DNA of 64,000 bases from Pseudomonas songnenensis (lineage in GTDB: Bacteria; Pseudomonadota; Gammaproteobacteria; Pseudomonadales; Pseudomonadaceae), in the NCBI RefSeq assembly GCF_003696315.1, contig NZ_RFFN01000001.1, positions 665,679 through 729,678 of the forward strand. The letters are read 5' to 3'. The position numbers were made by a program, and so were the translations under genes. The notes beneath the pieces were generated by a model that saw nothing but the letters and a program-made list of their open reading frames with translations, searched no databases and was not told the origin of the DNA. Below, piece by piece: positions 57,425 through 64,000 of this stretch (the first letter of the stretch is position 1; each line of letters begins with the position of its first letter).

Positions 57425-58153
57425 ATGGAACAGCGTGGCACGCTGAAAAGCTGGAACGACCAGAAGGGCTTCGGCTTTATTCGCCCGGAGCAGGGTGGCG
57501 AGGATGTCTTCGCGCACATCTCGGCGGTGCATGGCGAGCGCCGGCCGCTGGTGGGCGATCGGGTGCTGTATGTGGCCGGGCGCGATCCACAGGGACGGCT
57601 GCGCGCCGAGCATCTGCGGCTGGACGCGCCACTGACGCTGGATCAGCCCTCGATTCGCCACCGCCCGGGCAGGGCGCGGCAGACGACCGAGCGGCAGGCC
57701 GGCCCGCGCACGTCCGGGCGAGCCGCTGGAAAACCTGCACGTCGACTGGCGGCCGGTAACATTCAGCGGCTTGCGCTCAAGCTGGTGCTGTTCGCGCTGC
57801 TGTGCCTGCTGCCGCTGGTGGGTAGCCTTTACCGTATGGGCACGGCGCTGCCGCTGGCGCTCTATGCCGTTGCCAGCCTACTGACCTTCTTTCTCTACTG
57901 GCGCGACAAGCACAGCGCGCTGAAGGATCGCTGGCGCACGCCGGAAACCACGCTGCACCTGTTCGAGCTGGCCGGCGGCTGGCCGGGCGCCCTCGTGGCG
58001 CAGCAGGTCTTTCGCCACAAGACCCGCAAGCTGAGCTATCAACTGGCGTTCTGGCTGATCGTGGTGCTGCATCAGGCGTTCTGGATCGATCTGCTGTTCA
58101 TCGGCAGCGGCTTTACCCGCGAGCGCCTGGACTGGCTGCTGCGGCTGCTCTGA
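57425..58153 (+). CDS. cold-shock domain / DUF1294 membrane fusion protein
   Basis: A 242-residue fusion. Residues ~3-67 are a cold-shock domain (GTLKSWNDQKGFGFIRPEQG, EDVFAHISAV, the RNP1/RNP2 motifs). A basic linker (~70-115, rich in Arg/Pro) follows. The C-terminal DUF1294 membrane domain has helices LVLFALLCLLPLVGSLY and LALYAVASLLTFFLYWRDK and the conserved ELAGGWPGALVAQQVFRHKT. A membrane-anchored RNA/ssDNA-binding role is inferred. The start ATG is at 57425. Confidence 0.92.
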   Translation: MEQRGTLKSWNDQKGFGFIRPEQGGEDVFAHISAVHGERRPLVGDRVLYVAGRDPQGRLRAEHLRLDAPLTLDQPSIRHRPGRARQTTERQAGPRTSGRAAGKPARRLAAGNIQRLALKLVLFALLCLLPLVGSLYRMGTALPLALYAVASLLTFFLYWRDKHSALKDRWRTPETTLHLFELAGGWPGALVAQQVFRHKTRKLSYQLAFWLIVVLHQAFWIDLLFIGSGFTRERLDWLLRLL

Positions 58154-58159
58154 AACGCA

Positions 58160-58183
58160 AAAGCCCGGCGAATGCCGGGCTTT
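58160..58183. terminator. bidirectional intrinsic terminator
   Basis: AAAGCCCGGC and GCCGGGCTTT pair perfectly around GAAT between two convergent stops. A-rich on one side and T-rich on the other, it fits termination in both directions. Confidence 0.85.
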
Positions 58184-58200
58184 CGGGCGAGCATTGCGGC

Positions 58201-58545
58201 TCAGACCTTCTTGACGAACTCGGACTTCAGCTTCATCGCGCCGATGCCGTCGATCTTGCAATCGATGTCGTGGTCGCCATCGCACAGGCGGATGTTCTTT
58301 ACCTTGGTGCCGACCTTGACCACCAGCGACGAGCCCTTGACCTTGAGGTCCTTGATCACGCTGACCGTGTCGCCGTCCTGCAGGGTGTTGCCCACGGCAT
58401 CCTTGATCACCTTGTCGCTCTCACCGGCGGTCGCGGCGCTTTCGTTGGCGGACCACTCATGGGCGCACTCGGGGCAGACCAGCATCTGGCCGTCCTCGTA
58501 GGTGTATTCGGAGTTGCATTTGGGGCAGGGCGGCAAGGTGCTCAC
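58201..58545 (-). CDS. yjdM: PhnA-domain zinc ribbon protein YjdM
   Basis: A 114-residue protein. The N-terminal zinc ribbon has [14 protein letters not shown] and [10 protein letters not shown] (two CxxC). The PhnA domain carries [22 protein letters not shown]-like residues (seen here as [17 protein letters not shown]) and closes with [11 protein letters not shown]. The old link to phosphonate breakdown is not supported, so function is unclear. The GTG start at 58545 has AAGGA upstream. Confidence 0.93.
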   Translation of the reverse strand: MSTLPPCPKCNSEYTYEDGQMLVCPECAHEWSANESAATAGESDKVIKDAVGNTLQDGDTVSVIKDLKVKGSSLVVKVGTKVKNIRLCDGDHDIDCKIDGIGAMKLKSEFVKKV

Positions 58546-58617
58546 GGCAGGTCCTTCAATGGGATATTGCGGAAAGCCGTGCATTGTATAAGGTTTTGTT
58601 ACAAATTTGGGGCCGCC

Positions 58618-58643
58618 GTGGAATCCGGGCTGCCGGATTCCAC
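58618..58643 (-). terminator. 11-bp hairpin after the thioesterase gene
   Basis: GTGGAATCCGG and CCGGATTCCAC pair perfectly around GCTG, 20 bp beyond the thioesterase stop on its strand. No clean T-run follows. Confidence 0.45.
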
Positions 58644-58662
58644 GTGGTTCACAGAGCGGCGC

Positions 58663-59166
58663 TTACTTCACGGCAGTGAGGCGCTCGTTGCCAGCACGTA
58701 GCTCGCTGTAGCGATGTTCCAGTTCGCGGCGGATTTCGCGGCGCTGGTAGGCCTGGGCGAAGCGACGCTGCTGTTCCGGCGTCTTCGGGTTGAGCGGCGG
58801 TACCGCTACCGGTTTGCCGTCTTCGCCGAGGGCAACCATGGTGAAGAAGCAGCTGTTGGTATGGCGCACGGTCTTCTCGCGGATGTCTTCGGTGACGACC
58901 TTGATTCCGATCTCCATCGATGTGGTGCCGGTGTAGTTGACCGAGGCGAGAAAGGTGACCAGCTCGCCGACATGCACCGGCTGACGGAACACCACCTGGT
59001 CCACCGAGAGGGTGACGACGTACTGCCCGGCGTAGCGGCTGGCGCAGGCATAGGCGACTTCGTCGAGATACTTGAGCAGCGTGCCGCCATGTACGTTGCC
59101 GGAGAAATTGGCTTTGTCCGGCGTCATCAGCACGGTCATGGTCAGCTCTGCGTGTCCATCTAGCAT
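58663..59166 (-). CDS. acyl-CoA thioesterase (hotdog fold, YciA-like)
   Basis: A 167-residue hotdog-fold enzyme that hydrolyses acyl-CoA. It shows MTPDKANFSGNVHGGTLLKY with the catalytic Asn/His region (GNVHGG), LDEVAYACASRYAG with the active acidic residue, and VSVDQ-type strands (TLSVDQVVFRQPVHVGE). A C-terminal basic helix (FAQAYQRREIRRELEHRYSE) extends the domain. Start ATG 59166. Confidence 0.92.
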   Translation of the reverse strand: MLDGHAELTMTVLMTPDKANFSGNVHGGTLLKYLDEVAYACASRYAGQYVVTLSVDQVVFRQPVHVGELVTFLASVNYTGTTSMEIGIKVVTEDIREKTVRHTNSCFFTMVALGEDGKPVAVPPLNPKTPEQQRRFAQAYQRREIRRELEHRYSELRAGNERLTAVK

Positions 59167-59505
59167 GGGGGTTACGGCTCCTCGGTGATCAAGGGGTGCT
59201 ACTTTAGTCGAATGCCTCCCGTCTGTCTGGTCAAACCAGCAGAGCCCTTCATCAAAATTTTCTATCGTCAATGCGGCAAAGGCGCGCACTGGCGTGATTT
59301 GGCTGAATAAGCCGGTGCTAAGACGCAAATATCATCGTATCGAGAAGGCCAGTGATGGGCTTTTGTGATGTTCGTCACGGAAGTCCGGCGGTGCGCTCGT
59401 CAGGCAGCACTTTTGTTGACTTGTGCCGGGGTTCTGCACCGCCGCGCTTCCTATAGTCGGCGCCCGCAACGTTCCATTGGCCACCTCCATACACGGATGA
59501 TCCTC
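59167..59505. other. 339-bp divergent promoter region
   Basis: No gene is supported here. It separates the thioesterase and cytochrome c genes and contains a Vfr/CRP-like dyad. No clear sigma70 promoter could be assigned with confidence. Confidence 0.5.
59364..59379. promoter_or_regulatory. possible Vfr/CRP-type site
   Basis: TGTGATGTTCGTCACG matches TGTGA-N6-TCACA at 9 of 10 defined bases, about 130 bp upstream of the cytochrome c start. Binding is unproven. Confidence 0.4.
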
Positions 59506-60192
59506 ATGCGCACGCTCGTTCTTGCTCTGCTCGCCTGCTTCGTCCCGCTTGCCCATGCCAGCGAAGAGGCGATGGAGCGATTCAACTACCTGATGGCCGA
59601 TGAACAGCGCCGCGAGCAGGCCAGCCTGGCCGGTCAGGAACGCGCCGTGTTCTGCTCGTACTGCCACGGCGAAACCGGCAACAGCAAGCGCAAGCACATC
59701 CCCAACCTCGCCGGGCAGAATCCGCTGTACCTGTTCCATTCCTTCGAGAAGTTCGCCAGTGGCGAGCGCGTCGATTTCGTCATGTCCAAGCTGGCGCAGA
59801 ACCTCAGCATGGAGGAACGGGTGAACATCGCGGTGTACTTCAGCCAGCAGAAGGTCAATCCGCCGGAGGGTGCACCGAACCTGGCATTGCACAAGAGCGG
59901 CGAGAAGATCTTCAAGACCACCTGTACCGGCTGCCACGGTGCCCATGCCGAAGGCATGGAAACCATGCCGCGGCTGGCCGGCCAGCCGGACGAGTACATC
60001 CGCAAGGCGCTGACGCGCTTCCGCGAGAACGACCCAAGCCGTGCCGGCTCGGTGATGATCGGCGTTGCCAGCCACCTGTCCGCCGCAGATGTCGAGGCGC
60101 TGGCGGCCTACCTGTCGCACCTCAAGCTGACCCCGGCCGAGGAGATGGCCAACATCAGCCGCCTGCGCAAGACCACCGCCGCCGCTCAGTAA
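59506..60192 (+). CDS. diheme cytochrome c (cytochrome c4-like)
   Basis: A 228-residue periplasmic protein. It has a signal peptide (MRTLVLALLACFVPLAHA) and two heme motifs, CSYCH (~residue 50) and CTGCH (~140), each followed by a late Met region (FVMSKLAQNLSMEE; SVMIGVASHLS). The two-domain layout and PNLAGQ / PRLAGQ repeats are c4-like. It probably passes electrons to terminal oxidases or denitrification enzymes. The ATG at 59506 was chosen; an in-frame ATG lies 3 codons upstream. Confidence 0.92.
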   Translation: MRTLVLALLACFVPLAHASEEAMERFNYLMADEQRREQASLAGQERAVFCSYCHGETGNSKRKHIPNLAGQNPLYLFHSFEKFASGERVDFVMSKLAQNLSMEERVNIAVYFSQQKVNPPEGAPNLALHKSGEKIFKTTCTGCHGAHAEGMETMPRLAGQPDEYIRKALTRFRENDPSRAGSVMIGVASHLSAADVEALAAYLSHLKLTPAEEMANISRLRKTTAAAQ

Positions 60193-61421
60193 CGCTGGAT
60201 CTGCGCCGGCGTGCGGCGCATCAGCACCTCACCGTTGCGCACCGAGAGCAGGGCATGGCCCTGGGTGCGCAGCATCTCGTAGTCGTCCGCCGCCGACAGC
60301 ACCAGCAGGTTCGCCGGGCGCCCCACCTCCAGCCCGTAGCGCTCGCCCAGATTCAGCGTGCGTGCGCTGTTGTCGGTGATCAGGTCCAGGCCGCGCTGCA
60401 GGTCCTCGTAGCCGAGCATGTGGCAGATGTGCAGCCCGGCTTCGAGGATGCGCAGGATGTTGCCGTTGCCCAGCGGGTACCAGGGGTCGACGATGGAATC
60501 CTGGCCGAAGCAGACGTTCATCCCGGCGCGGTCGATCTCGGCCACGCGGGTCAGGCCGCGGCGCTTGGGGTAGGTGTCGAAGCGGCCCTGCAGGTGGATG
60601 CTCTCGGTCGGGCAGGAGACGAAGTTGATCTTCGACAGCTTGAGCAGGCGGAACAGCTTGGAGCAGTAGGCGTTGTCGTAGGAGCCCATCGCCGTGGTGT
60701 GGCTGGCGGTGACGCGCTCGCCCAACTCGCGCACCCGCGCCTCTTCGGCGAGCACTTCGAGAAAGCGCGACTGCGGGTCGTCGGTTTCGTCGCAGTGCAC
60801 GTCCACCAGACAGCCCGTGCGTTCGGCCAGGTCCATGAGGAACTTGATCGAGCTGACGCCCTGGTCGCGGGTGTTCTCGAAGTGCGGAATGCCGCCGACC
60901 ACATCGGCGCCCATGGTGATCGCCTCGGTCATCAGCTCGCGACCGCCCTTGAACGACTCGATGCCCTCCTGCGGAAAGGCGACGATCTGCAGGTCGATCA
61001 GGTGGCGGGTTTCCTCGCGCACCTCGATCATCGATTTCAGCGCCGACAGCGTCGGGTCGGTGACGTCGACATGGGTGCGCACATGCTGGATGCCGTGGTC
61101 GACCAGCATGTCGATGGTTTTCTTCGCCCGCGCCTTGGTGTCTTCGTGGGTCACCAGCGCCTTGCGCTCGCCCCAGCGTTCGATGCCTTCGAACAGCGTG
61201 CCGCTCATGTTCCAGGCCGGCTCGCCGGCGGTAAGGGTGGCGTCCAGGTGGATGTGCGGTTCGATGAAGGGCGGCACCACCAGGTTGCTGGCGGCGTCGA
61301 TATCGCCCTCGCTGGCTTCGGCCGGCGCCTGCTGCGCGCTGATGGCGGCGATGCGCGCGCCGTCCAGTTCGATGCGGTACAGGCCGCTGCGGCCGCGCAG
61401 GCGGGCGTTGAGGATGTTCAT
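60186..61421 (-). CDS. codA: cytosine deaminase
   Basis: A 411-residue amidohydrolase converting cytosine to uracil and ammonia. Metal ligands are HxH in FIEPHIHLDAT, His-x-Asp-Glu in VDVHCDETDD, His in VTASHTTAMGSYD and Asp in CFGQDSIVDPWYPLG. These match E. coli CodA closely. It follows codB by 13 bp in one operon and overlaps the convergent cytochrome gene by 7 bp. Its uracil product would feed the Rut pathway. Confidence 0.96.
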   Translation of the reverse strand: MNILNARLRGRSGLYRIELDGARIAAISAQQAPAEASEGDIDAASNLVVPPFIEPHIHLDATLTAGEPAWNMSGTLFEGIERWGERKALVTHEDTKARAKKTIDMLVDHGIQHVRTHVDVTDPTLSALKSMIEVREETRHLIDLQIVAFPQEGIESFKGGRELMTEAITMGADVVGGIPHFENTRDQGVSSIKFLMDLAERTGCLVDVHCDETDDPQSRFLEVLAEEARVRELGERVTASHTTAMGSYDNAYCSKLFRLLKLSKINFVSCPTESIHLQGRFDTYPKRRGLTRVAEIDRAGMNVCFGQDSIVDPWYPLGNGNILRILEAGLHICHMLGYEDLQRGLDLITDNSARTLNLGERYGLEVGRPANLLVLSAADDYEMLRTQGHALLSVRNGEVLMRRTPAQIQRY

Positions 61422-61434
61422 GGTGGCTCCTTGA

Positions 61435-62712
61435 TCAGCGGGCGTCGGTTTGCGTCAGCACCGTGCGCGACAGGGCCAGGCGCTGACCCTCGTACAGCAC
61501 AATATAGGCTGCGGCGGCCACCAGTATGCCGACGATGGGCGCCACCCAGGGCGAGAAGTAGGCGCAGGCAGCGCCCAGCACATAGGCCGCCAGGCCCAGG
61601 CTGTTGTACCTGGGCAGGTGCGCTTCGGCCAGCTTCGGGTACTGTCCGCGATGGCGGTAGAAGTAGTCGGCCATGATCACGCCGCCGATGGGCGGGATGA
61701 TCGAGCCGAGCAGGATCAGAAAGGGGATCAGCAACTCGTACATGCCGCCCAGCGCCAGCAGCGTGCCGACGAAGGCGCCGCCCAGGGTCACCAGGCGGCG
61801 GCGCTCGGTGCGCAGCAGGTTGCAGCCGGCCGCGGCGAAGTTGTAGATGGTGTTGTCCTGGGTGGTCCAGAGGTTGAGGAAAAGCATCACCACTGCCGCC
61901 ATCGACAGGCCCTGCAGCACCAGCACTTCGACGATGTCCGGCTGCTGGTAGACGATGGCCCCGTAGGCGCCGGCGACGATCATCAGGCCGTTGCCGATGA
62001 AGAAACCGATCAGACTGGCCCATACCGCGACCTTGCTGCTACGGGCGAAGCGCGTCCAGTTGGTGGCCTGGGTCGCGCCGCTGACAAAGGTGCCGAAGAT
62101 CATGGTGATGGCCATGCCGAGGGTCAGGCTGTCGCCCGGCTGCACCGCCAGCAGGCCGTCCAGCCCGCCAATGTCACGGGTTGCGGTCCACAGCGAGGCG
62201 ATCAACAGGATCAGCATCGCCGGCACCGCGATGCGCGAGAGCAGGTCGAGGCCCTTGTAGCCGACGAAGGCGGTCAGGCAGAAGCCGAAGCCGAACAGCA
62301 CCATCAACGGCAGCGTCCAGCTTTCCGGCAACGCCAGCAGGCGCACCAGGACGATGGCGATGGTCGCCGTGCCCCAGGCGTACCAGCCTATCTGGGTGAA
62401 GCCGAGCAGGAAGTCGGAAAGCCGGCTGCCGACCTCGCCGAAGCAGAAGCGCCCCATCAGCACCGAGTTCAGCCCGCTGCGGCAGGCGATCAGCCCGAGC
62501 ACCGCGGCATAGGCGCCGAGCAGCAGATTGCCGATCACCGCGGCCCAGAGCATGGTCTTGAAGTCGAAGGCCAGGCCGATCTTGCCGCCGGCGAACATGG
62601 TGGCGGTGAAGAAGGTGAAGCCGAACAGCAGGATGGAGGTGGACCACAGCCCCTTGCGCGCGCCGGCGGGCACTTCGCTCAGGGGGTAGTCGGTGTCGAC
62701 GGGCTGTTTCAT
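61435..62712 (-). CDS. codB: cytosine permease
   Basis: A 425-residue, 12-TM transporter of the NCS1 family. It has DYPLSEVPAGARKGLWSTS, FTFFTATMFAGGKIGLAFDF and SGLNSVLMGRFCFGEVGSRL, as in CodB. Cytosine import is the expected function. It is the first gene of codBA, behind a sigma54-type promoter. GGAG precedes the ATG at 62712. Confidence 0.95.
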   Translation of the reverse strand: MKQPVDTDYPLSEVPAGARKGLWSTSILLFGFTFFTATMFAGGKIGLAFDFKTMLWAAVIGNLLLGAYAAVLGLIACRSGLNSVLMGRFCFGEVGSRLSDFLLGFTQIGWYAWGTATIAIVLVRLLALPESWTLPLMVLFGFGFCLTAFVGYKGLDLLSRIAVPAMLILLIASLWTATRDIGGLDGLLAVQPGDSLTLGMAITMIFGTFVSGATQATNWTRFARSSKVAVWASLIGFFIGNGLMIVAGAYGAIVYQQPDIVEVLVLQGLSMAAVVMLFLNLWTTQDNTIYNFAAAGCNLLRTERRRLVTLGGAFVGTLLALGGMYELLIPFLILLGSIIPPIGGVIMADYFYRHRGQYPKLAEAHLPRYNSLGLAAYVLGAACAYFSPWVAPIVGILVAAAAYIVLYEGQRLALSRTVLTQTDAR

Positions 62713-62745
62713 GTTGGACGCTCCGCAAGGTGGATGCAGCAGAGG

Positions 62746-62761
62746 TGCAGATGCCATGCCA
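62746..62761 (-). promoter_or_regulatory. sigma54-type promoter of codBA
   Basis: Minus strand TGGCATGGCATCTGCA matches TGGCAY-N5-YTGCA, with GG and GC 10 bp apart. The start is predicted near 62735, giving a ~23-base leader before codB. No clean NtrC dyad was found upstream. Confidence 0.6.
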
Positions 62762-63002
62762 TAGCTGACCGATCGGCCAGCTCGCGGTATGCGTCCGTGA
62801 GCCTGGCGCCCACGTGTTGCTTGCTGGTGCGAGGCGCAATCGAATGCACCGCGATGAAGCCCAATACTCAAAGTTCCAGCAAGCGGAGCGACTTTTTCTC
62901 TATCGGTCTGTTCGGCTTATTCAATTGGGGCATCCGTGCGCCGGCTCTTAGGCTTCTATTCCGCGTCCTGTACGCGATTAGAAATCAGAAGAGGAAGCAT
63001 CA

Positions 63003-64000
63003 TGTCCCCGAATCAATTGCGCTCCGCGCCCGCGCGTTTTGCGCTCGGCGTTCTTTCCGCGAGCCTGTTTGCCTTGTCCGCCAATGCTGCCCCGTTGACC
63101 CGCGACAATGGCGCGCCGGTCGGCAACAACCAGAATTCCCAGACCGCCGGCCCCAACGGCCCGACCCTGCTGCAGGACGTGCAGCTGCTGCAGAAGCTGC
63201 AGCGTTTCGGTCGCGAGCGCGTCCCCGAGCGCGTCGTGCACGCCCGTGGCACCGGAGCCCATGGCAAGTTCACCGCCACCGAAGACATCTCCGACCTGAC
63301 CCTGGCCAAGGTCTTCGAGAAGGGCAGCACCACGCCGGTGTTCGTGCGCTTCTCCACCGTGGTGCACGGCCTGCACTCGCCGGAAACCCTGCGCGACCCG
63401 CGCGGCTTCGCCACCAAGTTCTACACCGCCGATGGCAACTGGGACCTGGTCGGCAACAACTTCCCGACCTTCTTCATCCGCGACGCGGTCAAGTTCCCGG
63501 ACATGGTCCACTCCTTCAAGCCGGACCCGCGCACCAACCTGGATGACGACAGCCGCCGCTTCGACTTCCTCTCGCACCATCCCGAATCGACCCGCACCCT
63601 GACCCTGCTGTACTCCAACCAGGGCACCCCGGCCAGCTACCGGATGATGGATGGCAATGGTGTGCACGCCTATAAGTTCGTCAACGACGAAGGCGAAACG
63701 CACTACGTGAAGTTCCGCTGGAAGAGCCTGCAGGGCCTGAAGAACCTCGACCCGAAAGCGAACGAGACGATGCAGGGCAAGGACTACAGCCACCTGTCCC
63801 GTGACCTGATCACCGCCATCGACAACGGCGACTATCCCAAGTGGGACCTGATGATCCAGGTGCTCAAGCCGGAGGACCTGGCCAGGTTCGACTTCGATCC
63901 ACTGGACGCCACCAAGATCTGGCCTGACGTGCCCGAGCGCAAGATCGGCCAGATGGTGCTGAACAAGAACCCGGACAACATCTTCCAGGAAACCGAGCAG
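63003..64000 (+). CDS. katB: periplasmic catalase KatB (N-terminal part)
   Basis: The first ~332 residues of a heme catalase that runs past the window end. A Sec signal peptide (FALGVLSASLFALSANA, cleavage near ANA) marks it as exported, as in P. aeruginosa KatB. Catalytic His is in RVVHARGTGAHGKF, Asn in GNWDLVGNNFPTFFIRDA, and the conserved FSTVVHG and LYSNQGTPASYR are intact. The proximal heme Tyr lies beyond the window. AGAGGAAG lies just upstream of the ATG. Confidence 0.95.

Noticed and set aside
61450-63546. 698-codon plus-strand frame across codB and into katB
   Set aside because: Antisense to codB and out of frame with katB. Gln/His/Arg-rich with no domain.

Overview
The window is about 64 kb of high-GC (visibly well over 60%) chromosomal DNA from a pseudomonad. 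The best fit is the Pseudomonas stutzeri group (Stutzerimonas). Protein sequences read like P. aeruginosa orthologues throughout (nadC, ampDE, a bfrA-type ferritin gene, dksA2, katB), genes are tightly packed, and a decayed chromosomal integron sits at 43.25-44.2 kb, as is known from P. stutzeri. Species assignment is inference. No rRNA, tRNA, CRISPR array, prophage or complete insertion sequence was seen.

Layout. 0-13.4 kb holds core genes: the 3' end of nadC, yhcB, trpS, zapE, endonuclease V, ampDE, a chemoreceptor, a TatD-family nuclease, ada and a RIO kinase. 13.4-19.1 kb is a complete tripartite RND efflux operon (adaptor, pump, outer-membrane factor). 19.3-25.1 kb has a ferritin, an McpS-like chemoreceptor and a copper-export locus (copA-cueR divergent from a copZ-like gene) with two CueR-type operators. 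25.1-32.2 kb contains a TtgR-like regulator next to a Bcr/CflA exporter, adenine deaminase, a cytosolic copper-storage protein, and a zinc-starvation operon (dksA2, COG0523 GTPase, DUF1826) behind a Zur-like box.

32.5-37.8 kb is the rutABCDEF uracil-degradation operon with divergent rutR; no rutG permease is present. 37.9-43.1 kb is a mixed block of regulators, an MFS transporter, VOC proteins and an AhpD-like protein. 43.25-44.2 kb is the integron remnant: half an attC, one intact cassette, a full attC, a truncated cassette and a C-terminal intI fragment. 44.3-47.9 kb encodes a PQQ-type sugar dehydrogenase lipoprotein, a DUF2231 membrane protein and a CHASE-GGDEF protein.

48.3-54.4 kb is a six-gene operon: a 2-oxoglutarate/Fe(II) oxygenase, a VOC protein and a complete BMP-type (nucleoside/purine-like) ABC importer. 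54.4-60.2 kb carries a second GGDEF protein, a NYN-LOTUS protein, a cold-shock/DUF1294 fusion, yjdM, a thioesterase and a diheme cytochrome c. The window closes with codBA (cytosine uptake and deamination) and the start of a periplasmic catalase, katB.

How it fits together. The strongest theme is nucleobase nitrogen scavenging. The rut operon, the oxygenase/ABC operon and codBA each have a GG-N10-GC sigma54-type promoter. The first two also carry an exact GCAC-N7-GTGC NtrC-type site about 130 bp upstream of the predicted start of transcription, and rut has a RutR operator between. Cytosine deaminase yields uracil plus ammonia, and Rut then degrades the uracil. The oxygenase/ABC operon is the least characterised member, and its substrate is the most open question here. 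Metal handling is the second theme: copper (copA, copZ, cueR, Csp), zinc (Zur operon) and iron (ferritin).
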